Source of the DNA: Watersipora subatra | Lineage: Eukaryota > Bryozoa > Gymnolaemata > Cheilostomatida > Watersiporidae | DNA length: 64,000 bases | NCBI RefSeq assembly: GCF_963576615.1 | Contig: NC_088711.1 | Span: forward strand, 10,224,869 to 10,288,868 | Reading direction: 5' to 3' | In this document: positions 11,155 to 22,800 of the stretch, one piece after another | Numbering within the stretch: position 1 is the stretch's first letter | Layout of the letters: each line of letters begins with the position of its first letter | Notes under the pieces: model-generated | What the model was told of the DNA's origin: nothing | The model's database searches: none | What the model saw: the letters and a program-made list of their open reading frames with translations, nothing else | Program-made: the position numbers and the translations under genes

Positions 11155-11634
11155 CCGTTCATAATTCAAAAAAAATTCCAAGTTTGAATAATAAAAAACC
11201 TTCGTTATGAAGGAAGAACATTTCACTCACTAGCTTACCAACTAGTGGTAGTACTAACTAGTAGTAGCACAACTAGTAGTAGTAGTCGTAGACTTTAGCA
11301 ATAGTAATAGAACTAGTAGTAGAAGTGACCCACTTGTGAAATGTCATGCCCTTTCCTTTGAAATTCCATTCTTGCGGTTTTTGCAGTTCATGGAATAGCA
11401 ATAGCACTGTACACCTACACCCTTCTCGCTCTTACACAAATTATTAGTAGTAATCTCAGTAGTCTGTTTCTTTGAGTTAGCGGTGTATTCGTGATCTTCT
11501 ATAGCTGTTAAATCTGAAATTAGATTTCTTTCTCACATTGAACACAATGAACTTAACTCAAACGGTAACTGAAAATGGCGTCGGCCGAATATCCGTAATC
11601 GCGAATGACCTCTGCCATTCTAGAGGTTTTGAGT
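11155..11634. other. Spacer with ACTAGTAGT-rich simple sequence
   Basis: Between the foldback-like element and the LINE. About 11230-11330 is rich in CTAGTAGTAG repeats. No gene is seen. Confidence 0.5.
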
Positions 11635-13590
11635 TCAATGCATACGACCTATATGGTTTAATAACTCAGCCAGGCGTGCAGTGAAACAACAGCGAAAACT
11701 TTATGACAGAAGTAAGCACACTGGGTTAGAAGTAGATTTCTCCAAGTATAAACAAACTAGGCGTACCAACAGAAAGAGTTTTCGTAAAATGGAGCAGGAA
11801 TATTACCACCGAGTGCTGTTTGAACCCTTGGAAAGGGGTGATAGCAAACCATTTTACTCTTTTTATAGGCGGAAAACTGGAAAAAACTCACAAGGCACTG
11901 CGGTTTTCAAAAATAAATCAGCCTTAGAATCATCTGAGATTTTTAACGAATTTTTTCAGGGTGTTTTTTCAAATAGTGACTGTTTTTCCACAACTCAAAC
12001 TGAACTTTCTGCAGACAAATGCCCTATACAAGTAACAAGTGATGGAGTTCTCAAACTTCTAAATACTCTTAAGCGCGGGAAAGCCCCGGGCCCAGATAAG
12101 TTTAGAAAAGAAGATCTTTGCCTAGAACCTGAAATTATTAGTAAGATATTGGCGAGCATATTCCAGTACTCGTTGAACATTGGAAAACTTCCAGATATCT
12201 GGAAAGTGGCCAATGTAGTTCCGGTACATAAAAAAGGCAGTCGGGAAGATCCGGGAAATTTTAGGCCCATATCTCTGACATGCATTGCTTGCAAATTGTT
12301 AGAACATATTGTGCTTAGTAACATCAATAAAGATCTGGTAAATGTCATATATTCTAACCAACACGGTTTCAGAAAAGGCCTATCTTGCTCCACCCAGCTA
12401 GTCTCTACTGTGAATGAAATAATGAAATTAGTAGATAACAATAATATAGTACATGCAGCGGTACTGGATTTTTCTAAGGCATTTGACAAGGTGTCTCACG
12501 GCTTGTTGATCGACAAATTGATAAAATCAAACATAAACCCGTACATGGTAAATTGGATTAGGGACTTTCTGTCAAACAGACTCCAAAGAGTAGTGATAGA
12601 GGGTGCTGCATCTTCTGACCTGCTGGTTTCATCGGGCGTTCCACAAGGGTCTGTCCTCGGGCCCACCCTATTTTTGGTGTACATAAATGATATCTCCGAT
12701 AATCTAAATTTTTCTACTATCAAGCTTTTTGCAGACGACGCTTTACTTTTTTCTCAGGTAAACACCCTTCAGGATTCAGTGAATTTCCAGGAGGATTTAA
12801 ACATATTAGACCAGTGGGCCTATAACTGGAAAATGAATTTTAACACTGATAAATGCCAAATCGTTCGTTTTGCAAGGCAGAGTAGCGGAAACCCAGATGT
12901 GGTGTATTACCTAAGTGGCAGACCTTTATCTGTAGTAGACAGTTTTAAATACCTCGGAGTTTTTATATCAAATGATTTTAATTGGGATTTACATATAGAC
13001 TCAATCATATCTAAGGCAAGTCAGCGATTGGGAATGATGAAGCATGTTTTGTTTGATGCGCCGTTGAGGGTTAGGAGGGTTGCATATCTCACTCTGTGTA
13101 GACCAATATTGGAATATGCGAGTGAAGTATGGGACCCTCATTTGATGCGACAGGTAGCATCATTGGAAGCAGTTCAAAGAAGGGCGGTTAGGTTTATATC
13201 TGGTTTGAAAGGTAGGCAGAGTGTTACAGAGGCAAGAACTTTTATAGATCTAGAACTTTTAGAACTAAGACGCAAACATGCAAGAATGTCTCTCATGCTA
13301 AAGATTTTGTCTGACGACTGCCATGAATCTCTTATCGAAAGTTTTAACCAAATACAAAATGTTCTTCACAGTCATGAAACAAGACTGGTTACGGGGGGTG
13401 CTCCTTCAGCTGTATGTGCAAACACCGGGTTTTATATGAATAGTTTTTTACCTAGAACATCGCGCAACTTGCGCGGCTTACCATAATTTTATGTTTTATT
13501 GACTATTTTTAAATAAAGTTCTCAACGGCCTTCTTTTGCCCGATTTCGGGATTTACGGGTTCTTAAAACACCTAGACCTAGACCTAGACC
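11635..13590 (+). mobile_element. 5'-truncated non-LTR retrotransposon (LINE, Jockey/CR1-like)
   Basis: Homology begins near 11635, where the frame reads IRPIWFNNSARRAV, typical of the linker after the endonuclease, and runs through reverse transcriptase and the C-terminal region. The endonuclease domain and first ORF are absent, the usual result of incomplete reverse transcription. The 3' part after the stop at 13484-13486 carries AAATAAAG, a short GC-rich stem (CCCGATTTCGGG, about 13540-13551) and ends in a CCTAGA hexamer tail (about 13569-13588), a simple-repeat tail as in several LINE clades. The long intact frame suggests a young copy, though truncation makes it non-autonomous. Confidence 0.9.
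11681..13486 (+). CDS. LINE reverse transcriptase (partial ORF2)
   Basis: This is an uninterrupted 601-codon frame. Reverse transcriptase motifs appear in order: GKAPGPDKF (residues about 135-143), NFRPISLT (about 193-200), HGFRKGLSCSTQL (about 229-241), AVLDFSKAFDKVSH (about 261-274), SGVPQGSVLGP (about 316-326) and the catalytic LFADDALLF (about 349-357). After the fingers-palm-thumb part comes the C-terminal region common to CR1/Jockey-type elements (YASEVWDPH near residue 480). In intact elements this enzyme nicks target DNA and copies the element RNA onto the nick. The given start is not a true initiator, because the frame continues upstream into truncated sequence. All catalytic residues seen are present, so decay is slight. 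Confidence 0.9.
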   Translation: MKQQRKLYDRSKHTGLEVDFSKYKQTRRTNRKSFRKMEQEYYHRVLFEPLERGDSKPFYSFYRRKTGKNSQGTAVFKNKSALESSEIFNEFFQGVFSNSDCFSTTQTELSADKCPIQVTSDGVLKLLNTLKRGKAPGPDKFRKEDLCLEPEIISKILASIFQYSLNIGKLPDIWKVANVVPVHKKGSREDPGNFRPISLTCIACKLLEHIVLSNINKDLVNVIYSNQHGFRKGLSCSTQLVSTVNEIMKLVDNNNIVHAAVLDFSKAFDKVSHGLLIDKLIKSNINPYMVNWIRDFLSNRLQRVVIEGAASSDLLVSSGVPQGSVLGPTLFLVYINDISDNLNFSTIKLFADDALLFSQVNTLQDSVNFQEDLNILDQWAYNWKMNFNTDKCQIVRFARQSSGNPDVVYYLSGRPLSVVDSFKYLGVFISNDFNWDLHIDSIISKASQRLGMMKHVLFDAPLRVRRVAYLTLCRPILEYASEVWDPHLMRQVASLEAVQRRAVRFISGLKGRQSVTEARTFIDLELLELRRKHARMSLMLKILSDDCHESLIESFNQIQNVLHSHETRLVTGGAPSAVCANTGFYMNSFLPRTSRNLRGLP

Positions 13591-16500
13591 TTGACTGAAA
13601 ATATTTCAACGGGAGTCGCTAATATGTTTGTTGCTTGTTCGATATTAAGATCGTCTGGGTAGAATGATAACACATCTTTGTGGCAATATTTCTACCCAAG
13701 CTACTACTCGCTGTCAAGGCAACTCTTCATAAATTGGAAAAGTGTATAATTTTATGGACAAATATGATTTTATTTGTTGGTACTTAGCATTTTGGTTTTG
13801 AAGGTTCGGCTCAATTGATATATTTTTTTAACTTAACACACTATTTTCATGTTTAAAGATCAGAATCGGCACAAATATTTTTATTTTAGACATTCATGCT
13901 TCAGTTTAAACTTAAACTTGTAATTAGAAAAATTTGATTTGAGAATGCACTAAGCATATATACAAGCGAGTAAGAATAATCACAAAACAACGTAATCGAT
14001 TTCCAACATTTCCGTAACAGATGTACCACTTACCATTGTCTATAATTAAATCGAGCGCAGTTTTCATGGAAGAATGTATGGTCAACTCTAGCGCGAAGGT
14101 TTAACCTTCGTTAGAACATTCAAAGAAGGCTTTTTGCTCGTTGCAATTATATGTAATATAATCAATTATAGCAAATTTTAGATGGAATGCCTCATTCATT
14201 GTTGTCTCATAGATTATTGAGCTCTATATGTGATTTGTGGACAGCTCTTATTCAGGTTACCGCATGCATGGCAAAATATTTTGGTTTACATTTGTTGTGA
14301 TTAATACTTTTTGACATTTGATTGCTTTACTTATTCAAACTTGGAATATGTTGCTGAGCAATTTTTAACGTAGTTTCGAAAAATGCGACAACAACAATCG
14401 GCTTTTGCGTCATTGCAGGTCTGTGTGTACAGTTATATAGGTATCCATTCTCAATGCAGCAAGTAAAAAAGAAAAATAATGCGAAAGTCACATTCTTCTG
14501 ATAACATTGGGTTTCACATACTGTATAATATCTATTAGGCTATTATTGTTGTGGGTTTTGTATGTCTGAAGAATAATGTTGCATCAGTCAGGCGATTAGT
14601 TTTCATGAAAGGAATTCTACATTAAAAGAAGAACAAACATTAAATTTCTACTCCAATAAATCAATGCAAGATTATCATCTTTTTATAACATAAATTATTA
14701 TTCACCATAATTCTAATCACTCAACATGTATTGTTCATAAATAAACCAGAGTTTAAACATTTTTGACTTGAGCATTGTGAATTGTTAAAAACTTTAAAAT
14801 GTTATTGCTATTCTTGAGAAAAACTAAGCTGCAGATTTTCCAGCCTGTCACAATAATTCAGTTCATGAGGCATGCAAATGCATATTAATCTAACCACATT
14901 AAAAGCACATTGAACAGATACAAAACGGCAATCTAAGAGCTCCAGTTTTAGCTCAAAAAATTGGAGTAATTCTGGTGTCGCATATGAAATAGTTTGCAGC
15001 TTGGATACAGAGAGCTAAATCTTAGTGTGATAAAAAATTGGTGAGATAACTGTGCCTATTTGATAGGTTTATAGGCTATAGGTTTAATTTTTGGCAGTTT
15101 TATTTTCTAGCCTATATTGCTATACTAGTATTATCTTTGTTGATGCCTACAAATAGTTTTAAATGTTTTGATAATACATGTAGCTCATCCTTGTTATATC
15201 GGTATTGGACAAGATAGAGTGTAATCTCGTCTGATTACGCTCTATCTCGTCTCATACTAATCTAGTCTTGTCTGATTATAAAGCAAAACTCTTAGTATCG
15301 GAGGTCAATTTCTTCACAGCGGTAGCCAGATGGTTCATGATACTAGCTGGCATGGTTCATATCGATTGAGACAAAAATGTGTCTAGCATTCATATAGACA
15401 TACTTTTTAATCAGATGGTAGCCTTAAGCATGCACGAGCTACAATAAGCCAAAACACATTAGTTTTTAACCCTAGTTGACAATTATCACCAGTTGACAGT
15501 TAGAACCAGACGGCTAGTTTCTCAGCTTCATCCATAAAAATAATAATAAAGCACGGGAATGATGCAATGAGGCGCATGATTTTTCTTACTACTGCGGCTT
15601 ATTTTTTGGTTTTCATCACGAAAATGATGAATGCCTCTTATCAAAGCAGAAATGTTTCAGAGGTGTGGATCTGTCTAACATTCTCAAGAGGTGTATTCTG
15701 CAGCCTAATTTATAGTTCACTTGCCCACCTTTTGTGTCATGCTTGACAAGGTCGTGTACTTGGTCAAGTTGAACGCCAATTGTGTGATTTTTTTCCTCTC
15801 TTCACTAATGAAGTTAATAAAATAGTCATGGTTCACACACATGTTTTAGCCATGCACTGCTAGCCAACAATTTTCAGCTTGTTGTTTCCCGTTTTTTACT
15901 TCTCTGTCATTGCGCCATTCTTCATAAGCCATATCTGGCACAGCAAACTTCTCTTTTTTTTCAAATTCTTACTGCCAGAGCATCTCCAGATGCTCTAAAT
16001 CACTTTTAAGGTCTGCTGCACAACCATTTTTACATCACCATATACTGCAGAGTTCGTATAGATGCTGATTGTAAGGTAGACATGAGGTACTTTTGATTGA
16101 GCTCTTTGACCTGTAGATCATTCTTTTTTGTAGGTCTTCATAAATTTGATGCTTATTCATCATTGTTTTAGAGCTTTGGTATGTATGTATTCATGTAGAC
16201 ATAAAAACTGTTCGGAATATATTTTTTTTTCAGATTTTGTACCATTGTTAGTAAATGTAACTTAGTTTCAGAGGCTGAGCTTATAGTCTCAAGTTGTGTG
16301 GAATCCCTTCAATTTAGAAGATGTTTATATATAGATGCATGTAGTACATGATTTGGATCGGCACCAGCTATTGATTTTCCTTTACATTTAGTTATTATGG
16401 GAAAGTTTTAGATTTCTCAATATACTGAATAAAAAAGTTTATATCATCTAGCAGTCAAGTCTTTTGCTCTGGGTTATTCATTCTCCAAAAATTTATCATT

Positions 16501-17535
16501 TTTGATTAATTGGAAATATAAAAACAAAACTCAATAATTTGGTCATTTGTGTTAAATGTTTAAAATGCTTTCATGCTTTGTACGGTGGATTTAATATGAT
16601 TTATTCAATATAAAGAAAATTTGATGAATTTTAAATCTTCAACAGTGATATTATCAGAGATGCAGACTCAATGTAAAGGTTTTTCAACACTTTTATATAA
16701 TGAAAATGTAAAGATAGTATTGATAGTAAAGATAGTACATGGTACTTCACTTAGTTCATAACACAGCCCAAATTATAGCGATAGATACTTCAGGTAATTA
16801 CACATAGCATCATTCCAAATATAATAGACAAAAATATATAAAATCTAAACACGAACAAATTAAAAAGTAATAATGCTCAATAAAAATGGTTTTATTACTT
16901 AATTAAACAAACAGGAAAAAGTATAGGATCGCCCGGTGAGCATTGAATATGGAGCTGAATGTGCCGGAATAGAATTCTGTGGGTTTGTCAACAGTTACTT
17001 CCGAGGTTCTTTGATTGTGTACATTTATTACTGATCGGAAGAAGTTTGTGACTTAAACAGTAAATGAACTTATAAGAAACGTGAGACATAAAACAATGTA
17101 TACATGTAAAACAATGAACAACGATAAATTAAACTACATATAAAACACAAAACATGAGCTAAATACATGATAGTTAAGAGAACATAAAAACTTACAAATA
17201 GTGAGGGAAGCGGAATCCTTCCGGCATAAAAGTATTAATATAGATATAAATTCGGCTTCTGGCGTGTGGGATAAAATCTAACAGTGATGCTTTAACGGTC
17301 GTCACTGTCAGCCAAAGCAGTTAAAAATGTTGCTGTTATAATCTCATGATGTTATAAAACTGATTGTTGCACACAGCCAAATAAAAACTTGGTCAGCCGA
17401 CACCTTGGTTAAAACTAACTTGGGTGTTGTACAAGATACACGAATGCCTCAGCTTTATCTCTAATTGTATGACATAATTTGAAGGCTACAGATAGCTATA
17501 TTTGTGCACACATATAATTAATAGATTTAAATAAA
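13591..17535. other. Gene-free AT-rich stretch
   Basis: Nothing codes convincingly on either strand. A hairpin at 15208-15251 (19-bp arms with two mismatches, 6-nt loop) and a short palindrome CGAAGGTTTAACCTTCG at about 14093-14109 are the only structures noted. Confidence 0.5.
15208..15251. repeat. Short hairpin
   Basis: GACAAGATAGAGTGTAATC (15208-15226) pairs with GATTACGCTCTATCTCGTC (15233-15251) across a 6-nt loop. It may be a MITE remnant. Confidence 0.7.
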
Positions 17536-18570
17536 GTCAAGTGGTGTAGGTGCACCATTGGGGCAAGTGCACCAGCTGTTGATATTTTATCAGCCAATCC
17601 CTGCATAGCTGTCTATGAGTTGCAGGACTATTACCCATGATCCTCCACAGGAAGCTATAGTCCCTGCATTCTGGATTTCAAATTTTTTGTGAAGTGAGCA
17701 ACAAAAACGTAAATGCGCTATTTAAGTAGTTGGCTTTAAATTTAGAGCTGTTCACTGATAATTTTATAACTTTCATTTTAGTGCATATTTGTTTTGGCTA
17801 ACTATTGAGTGCAACTGGTGTCTGTCCATAGCATACTTTTTTTCTTGTTTTAATCCAAACAAATAATTTTGTATTATTTTAATTGGGGTGGTGCACTTGC
17901 CCATGATAATTTTAGAGACAGGGGCAAGTGCACCTATGTAGTACACATTAACATTAACCTATGTGCACCTTAATATATAACAAGGGCAGGGCAAGTACAC
18001 CACCCAGCAAACATGTAGTTCTCCATCAAAAGAGACGATTCAATCTCATTTTAAGTTCTTCAATCTCTATAGTCTTTGTTGGTATACTTTTGAGTTAGTC
18101 TATGTCAAATTTGTGGTTCACCTGAGTAAAACTGGTCACTTGAATTGCAATGGTATAGAATTGCTAATTTTTAAATTTTTAATGTTCAATACGATCAACA
18201 TTTCAGTGGTGCGGTACAAGCTCAAAAAAACTTTTTTTCTCATCTCTATTGAATTTTATATAATTTCAATATCAGCAATTTGGTGCATTTGCCTCTGTTT
18301 ATCAACCAATGCATAACAATGGCAAAGAAGGCTAGGTGGTGCGCTTACCCCTGTATATGGGGTAAATGCACCACCTAGACACACATTTTTTAGCGCTTCA
18401 TATAAAGCAATGATATTTAATTAACAGTCTTTTAGTGCTGATATTCTTGCTCAGAACATTCTGGAGTTTCACAATGACCAATATTATACTCAAATGTTTA
18501 GTTAAAGCAAAGCAGTAAGACTGCGAAATTGAATTACCCTTTTTCGATGGTGTACTTACCCCACTTGACC
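17536..18570. mobile_element. DNA element built from GTGCACTTGCCCC-type modules
   Basis: The outer ends match inversely: GTCAAGTGGTGTAGGTGCAC at the left and GTGTACTTACCCCACTTGAC at the right. Inside, the same motif recurs in both orientations near 17572, 17887, 17922, 17984 and 18335. The copy at 18333-18373 is itself a palindrome (AGGTGGTGC...TTACCCC paired with GGGGTAA...GCACCACCT). No coding sequence is seen and no target duplication is clear. It fits a non-autonomous element with internally repeated inverted motifs, or several related MITEs nested in one another. Confidence 0.65.
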
Positions 18571-19608
18571 CTATCTCCTTCGCATTAATACACGCATTAA
18601 TACACGTAGCTATAAAATTGGACAATAGACAAGACAAAAGTAAAAAGTATGACACATTCTAATACACTGAACATGCCAGAGAATGAATCAGACAATCAGA
18701 CAATGTTGTAATTAATTTATTTTATGTAGACTCCTACCAATATTGCCTTGAAACTCTGCTGTTTTTAAAGGGCTCTGTTTCTTATCGGGTGTCTTTGAGA
18801 CACTAATGTTTGGATGACAAAGTTAAAATGGACTAAACAGATGGCTCAAAGAGTGGATAGTGTATCCAAACGCTACATTTCTTAAAGTTAGCCTGCTATT
18901 ATTAATAGACCACCTCTTGAGGTATTTAAATGTGTTTTGGTTTCTAAAATTTTCACATTGCCATTAAATTACAATTTAGTGATTACAAGTGAAATTTTGG
19001 TAAAAAGTCATCAAATTTTTCAATTGTTTAATGATATTGGGTCAAGGCTTACAGATGTAGAGCGTTCTTCGATTTTCCTTTTTTTTATTGCTAAATGATT
19101 TTCAACATTAAAAACTGGCCTCTTAATTAAGGAAAACCATTCCATTCTTTCTGTTTAGATAAAAAGGCCTGTAATGCTTTAGTTGTTTTTTTTTGTTATT
19201 GCTGGTTGTGTCTGTTCGTACTATTTTTTGTGGTTGGCCTCACAAGCAATACACATAAGTAACTGTTGTTTTATAAATTTTATTCAAGGTTGGAGAAACA
19301 TCTAACAATTGAATTCTTGCAGTTAAGCCTTGTCTTTCTTTATCAGCAATTTTATTAAAACTTAACAAAGGATTTTAGAGTCTACTCATTGAGTTTGTGA
19401 ATACAAGCAGGAGATTTGTTACACTCTGTGGTTATTATGTTAATATATAATGTTCATGTTGCTCTGTCTCTTGTATCCTTCACTGCTCTGACTCTACAGA
19501 TACAAATAGCTCAGTACATCTTCTCTTCCTTTTCTCTCATTTTTCTCTCTCTTTTTCTCTTCACAGTGACTCTTATGGTTTAGGTTTTATTACTGACTTC
19601 CATGTAGC
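18571..19608. other. Gene-free stretch
   Basis: AT-rich, with T-runs and a TCTC-rich tract near 19520-19560. No coding or repeat signal is worth naming. Confidence 0.45.
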
Positions 19609-19760
19609 TCAGTTTTTCATCTTCTCTTGCCATATGTTTGGGTCTAGCTTTTTTAATTTCAAGTTACTCTTAGGTACATTGTTGTATCTCAGCCTGGGTC
19701 TGCCCCGATTCCTCCTTCCTTTCTGTCTTCGAAATTCGTAAAAGGCTATGTAACTGCCAT
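19609..19760 (-). mobile_element. C-terminal scrap of a LINE
   Basis: The minus-strand translation includes GRRNRGRPRLRYNNV followed by NLKLKKLDPNIWQ. This matches the frequent LINE C-terminal pattern of a basic GRP-R-R-(Y/W) block followed about 15 residues later by DP..W. The fragment is short, lacks the reverse transcriptase core and ends just upstream of the first exon of the gene at 19.8 kb. Confidence 0.55.
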
Positions 19761-19824
19761 TGCTTGACGTAAGCCTGTGATTATCATTTGTTTGTAGGTT
19801 TGCATTACTAACCACTCTGTCCTT

Positions 19825-22800
19825 ATGCCTGGTATGAAAGATATAAGTTTACCAACTCGGGCGCGAAGTGCCACTACCAGACAACCTCCCTCAATTCCTA
19901 AAAAGCGGGTGCAAAGCGCGAAAGAGCGTCAACTTACCTATTCCGTGAACCATGTGGGTGACAGACACCTGCTAACAAGTGGTACTTCACAAAGTAGAGA
20001 TAACAAAAAACAGTGAGTAGCCATTCTAGTTATTGAATTAAAGGAGATGTAACAAAATAATTTTACAAAGTATTTACAGTAGTAACTCTTTCATAATTTA
20101 GTTTATGTTGAAACCATTTTTAGACATGCCTTCCTTTATCTGATTTTATGTGATGATGAGTTCAAATGCCAATGACTACGTTTTGTTTGTCTCTGCTTAC
20201 GCAATACATCATCCTATAGGTGAATATAGCGCAAATTTGGAACAAATTGGCTGTTGTTGTATTTTAATACAGTTCCAAATTGTAGAAGATTTTGCACGTG
20301 TTGTTTCTGTAGTATTTATACAAGCCGATCAAATAGCGAAACAAAATTTAAATAATATTAAACTTTGCTGCCTTCTGATCTATATGATGTAATATAAATG
20401 ATATATTACATCATATATTAAATGTTTTACAATATTGTTTGTATTGATAGACAGCAACTTGAATGCTTTAGCAATATGTTATCGAAAAGTTGGGTGCGAT
20501 AACAAATAACCATTTTTATGGTAGGACTAGTTCTTATTATGTGTATTAGGCTATATTAAATAAAGTTTTACAAAACCTGGTGGCGAAAGCAAATGACATG
20601 GTAATAATGTGTAGCCCAGAGTATTATGTTATGTTAGTTGACAGTGTAAGTAGTTGGCTTTATAACATCAACAATACTTTGTGTTTGTCAGTGACTTGTG
20701 CCAAGGCATGATGAACGATTACAAAATGTTTTATGAGGAAAAATAGTCCTTGTTAGAGTAAAGCTGTCGGTCTACCCGGTAGTCAGTTTCACAAACTGCA
20801 AAGAATGCTGCTGTTACACCTCTTTTAACCCCGCGGTATCTAGACTCTGTAAATTAAAGAGAATCTTCAATGTTTTACTTCAATTTACATCAATTTTCAC
20901 CGGTGTTTAATAATATAAAAACAAAAGCTGCAATTTCATATTTTTAGACGAGTTTTTATGTGCAATATAGTGACATATTACAATGTTTTAAGCTTGCTAG
21001 CTCTGGTGATCTTTACAAGTTACCACTTCAAATTTGAAGGAAACTAAATAAAAATGACTCCCAGGTCACATGACTTGTTGCTAACCAATCAAATTTACTA
21101 TCATTGTGTAGCTAACAGATAACTCTTTCTGCTCTATGTGAAAGTTTTCCACATGAATGCATATTTATGGTAGGGCAACTCTACCAAACTTGTTATGTAT
21201 GCGGTACATGGCGTACTGCCGGGTCAAGGTCGTGGGTTTAGATAGTCGTCTCATCTATTGGTATTGCGAGCCCAAGTTTAATTGTGAAATATTGTCAACA
21301 ATAGCCAAAATATATTTCCTTCTTAAATATCATATTATTGACATTGTTTGTCAAGCACTCACTAAAATTTAAAAACTTGTGGCTAGGAAAATGATTAGCA
21401 ACATGCACGAGTTTGAACCTTAGAATTGTGCTGCGCAGGCTTCCAAGATCACTGGAGTTCCTATCGGAGTACATTGCGACCGACTTACCTGTATCTATGG
21501 ACCATCCAGCCTTGAGGGGCTCATTAGTGATGTTGCCAGGTCTGTGTGACACGTACGGCCACAATCTGCCTACAGTTCCACCAAAGCATAACCTTTCAGA
21601 ACATTATCCTTACACTCATGACGTTCCTGCTGCCTACATACACGTAGGTTCCACTTATCCTAGCTTATTTTGTACAAACAGCGTAAGATTAGATAACGAG
21701 AATTTTATTGTGTTTCATGAAAGTTTGAAATAAATGGTTCTTAGAGCTATGTATTTGAACGAGCGTTCACGTAAGTTCACCAAACAGTGATAAAATACAA
21801 TTGCTGTAAATCCTCGTGTATAACCGTACCTGTGAACTTAAAATTCTGTTCAGAAGTTTGGGGTGCGGCTTATACACAAAGTCTAAAAATGATATTTATA
21901 AACTTCTCACTTTGTTTGGGGTTAAGGTACTGTCATGCAAGAAATGTGATGGTACATATAATAAAATAATAATAACATCTCCAGCACTTGTACTGACGTA
22001 ATGAGGTCACTAGTCATGGTTTCTGTCATGTGACATCTCCAGCACTGGTCATGGTCTCTGTCTTGGGACATCTCCAGCACTGGTCATGGTGTCTGTCATG
22101 TGACATCTCCAGCACTGGTCATGGTGTCTGTCATGTGACATCTCCAGCACTGGTCATGGTCTCTGTCATGTGACATCTCCAGCACTGGTCATGGTCACTG
22201 TCATGTGACATCTCCAGCACTGGTCATGGTGTCTGTCATGTGACATCTCCAGCACTGGTCAGGGTCTCTGTCATGTGACATCTCTAGCACTGGTCATGGT
22301 GTCTGTCATGTGACATCTCCAGCACTGGTCATGGTCTCTGTCATGTGACATCTCTAGCACTGGTCATGGTCTCAGTCATGTGACATCTCTAGCACTGGTC
22401 ATGGTGTCTGTCATGTGACATCTCCAGCACTGGTCAGGGTCTCTGTCATGTGACATCTCCAGCACTGGTCATGGTCTCTGTCCTGTGACATCTCCAGCAC
22501 TGGTCAGGGTCTCTGTCATGTGGCATCTCCAGCACTGGTCATGGTCACTGTCATGTGACATCCCTAGCACTGGTCATGGTCTCTGTCATGTGACATCTCT
22601 AGCACTGGTCATGGTCACTGTCATGTGACATCCCTAGCACTGGTCATGGTCTCTGTCATGTGACATCTCTAGCACTGGTCATGGTCACTGTCATGTGACA
22701 TCTCTAGCACTGGTCATGGTCACTGTCATGTGTCATCCCTAGCACTGGTCATGGTCTCTGTCATGTGACATCTCTAGCACTGGTCATGGTCTCTGTCCCG

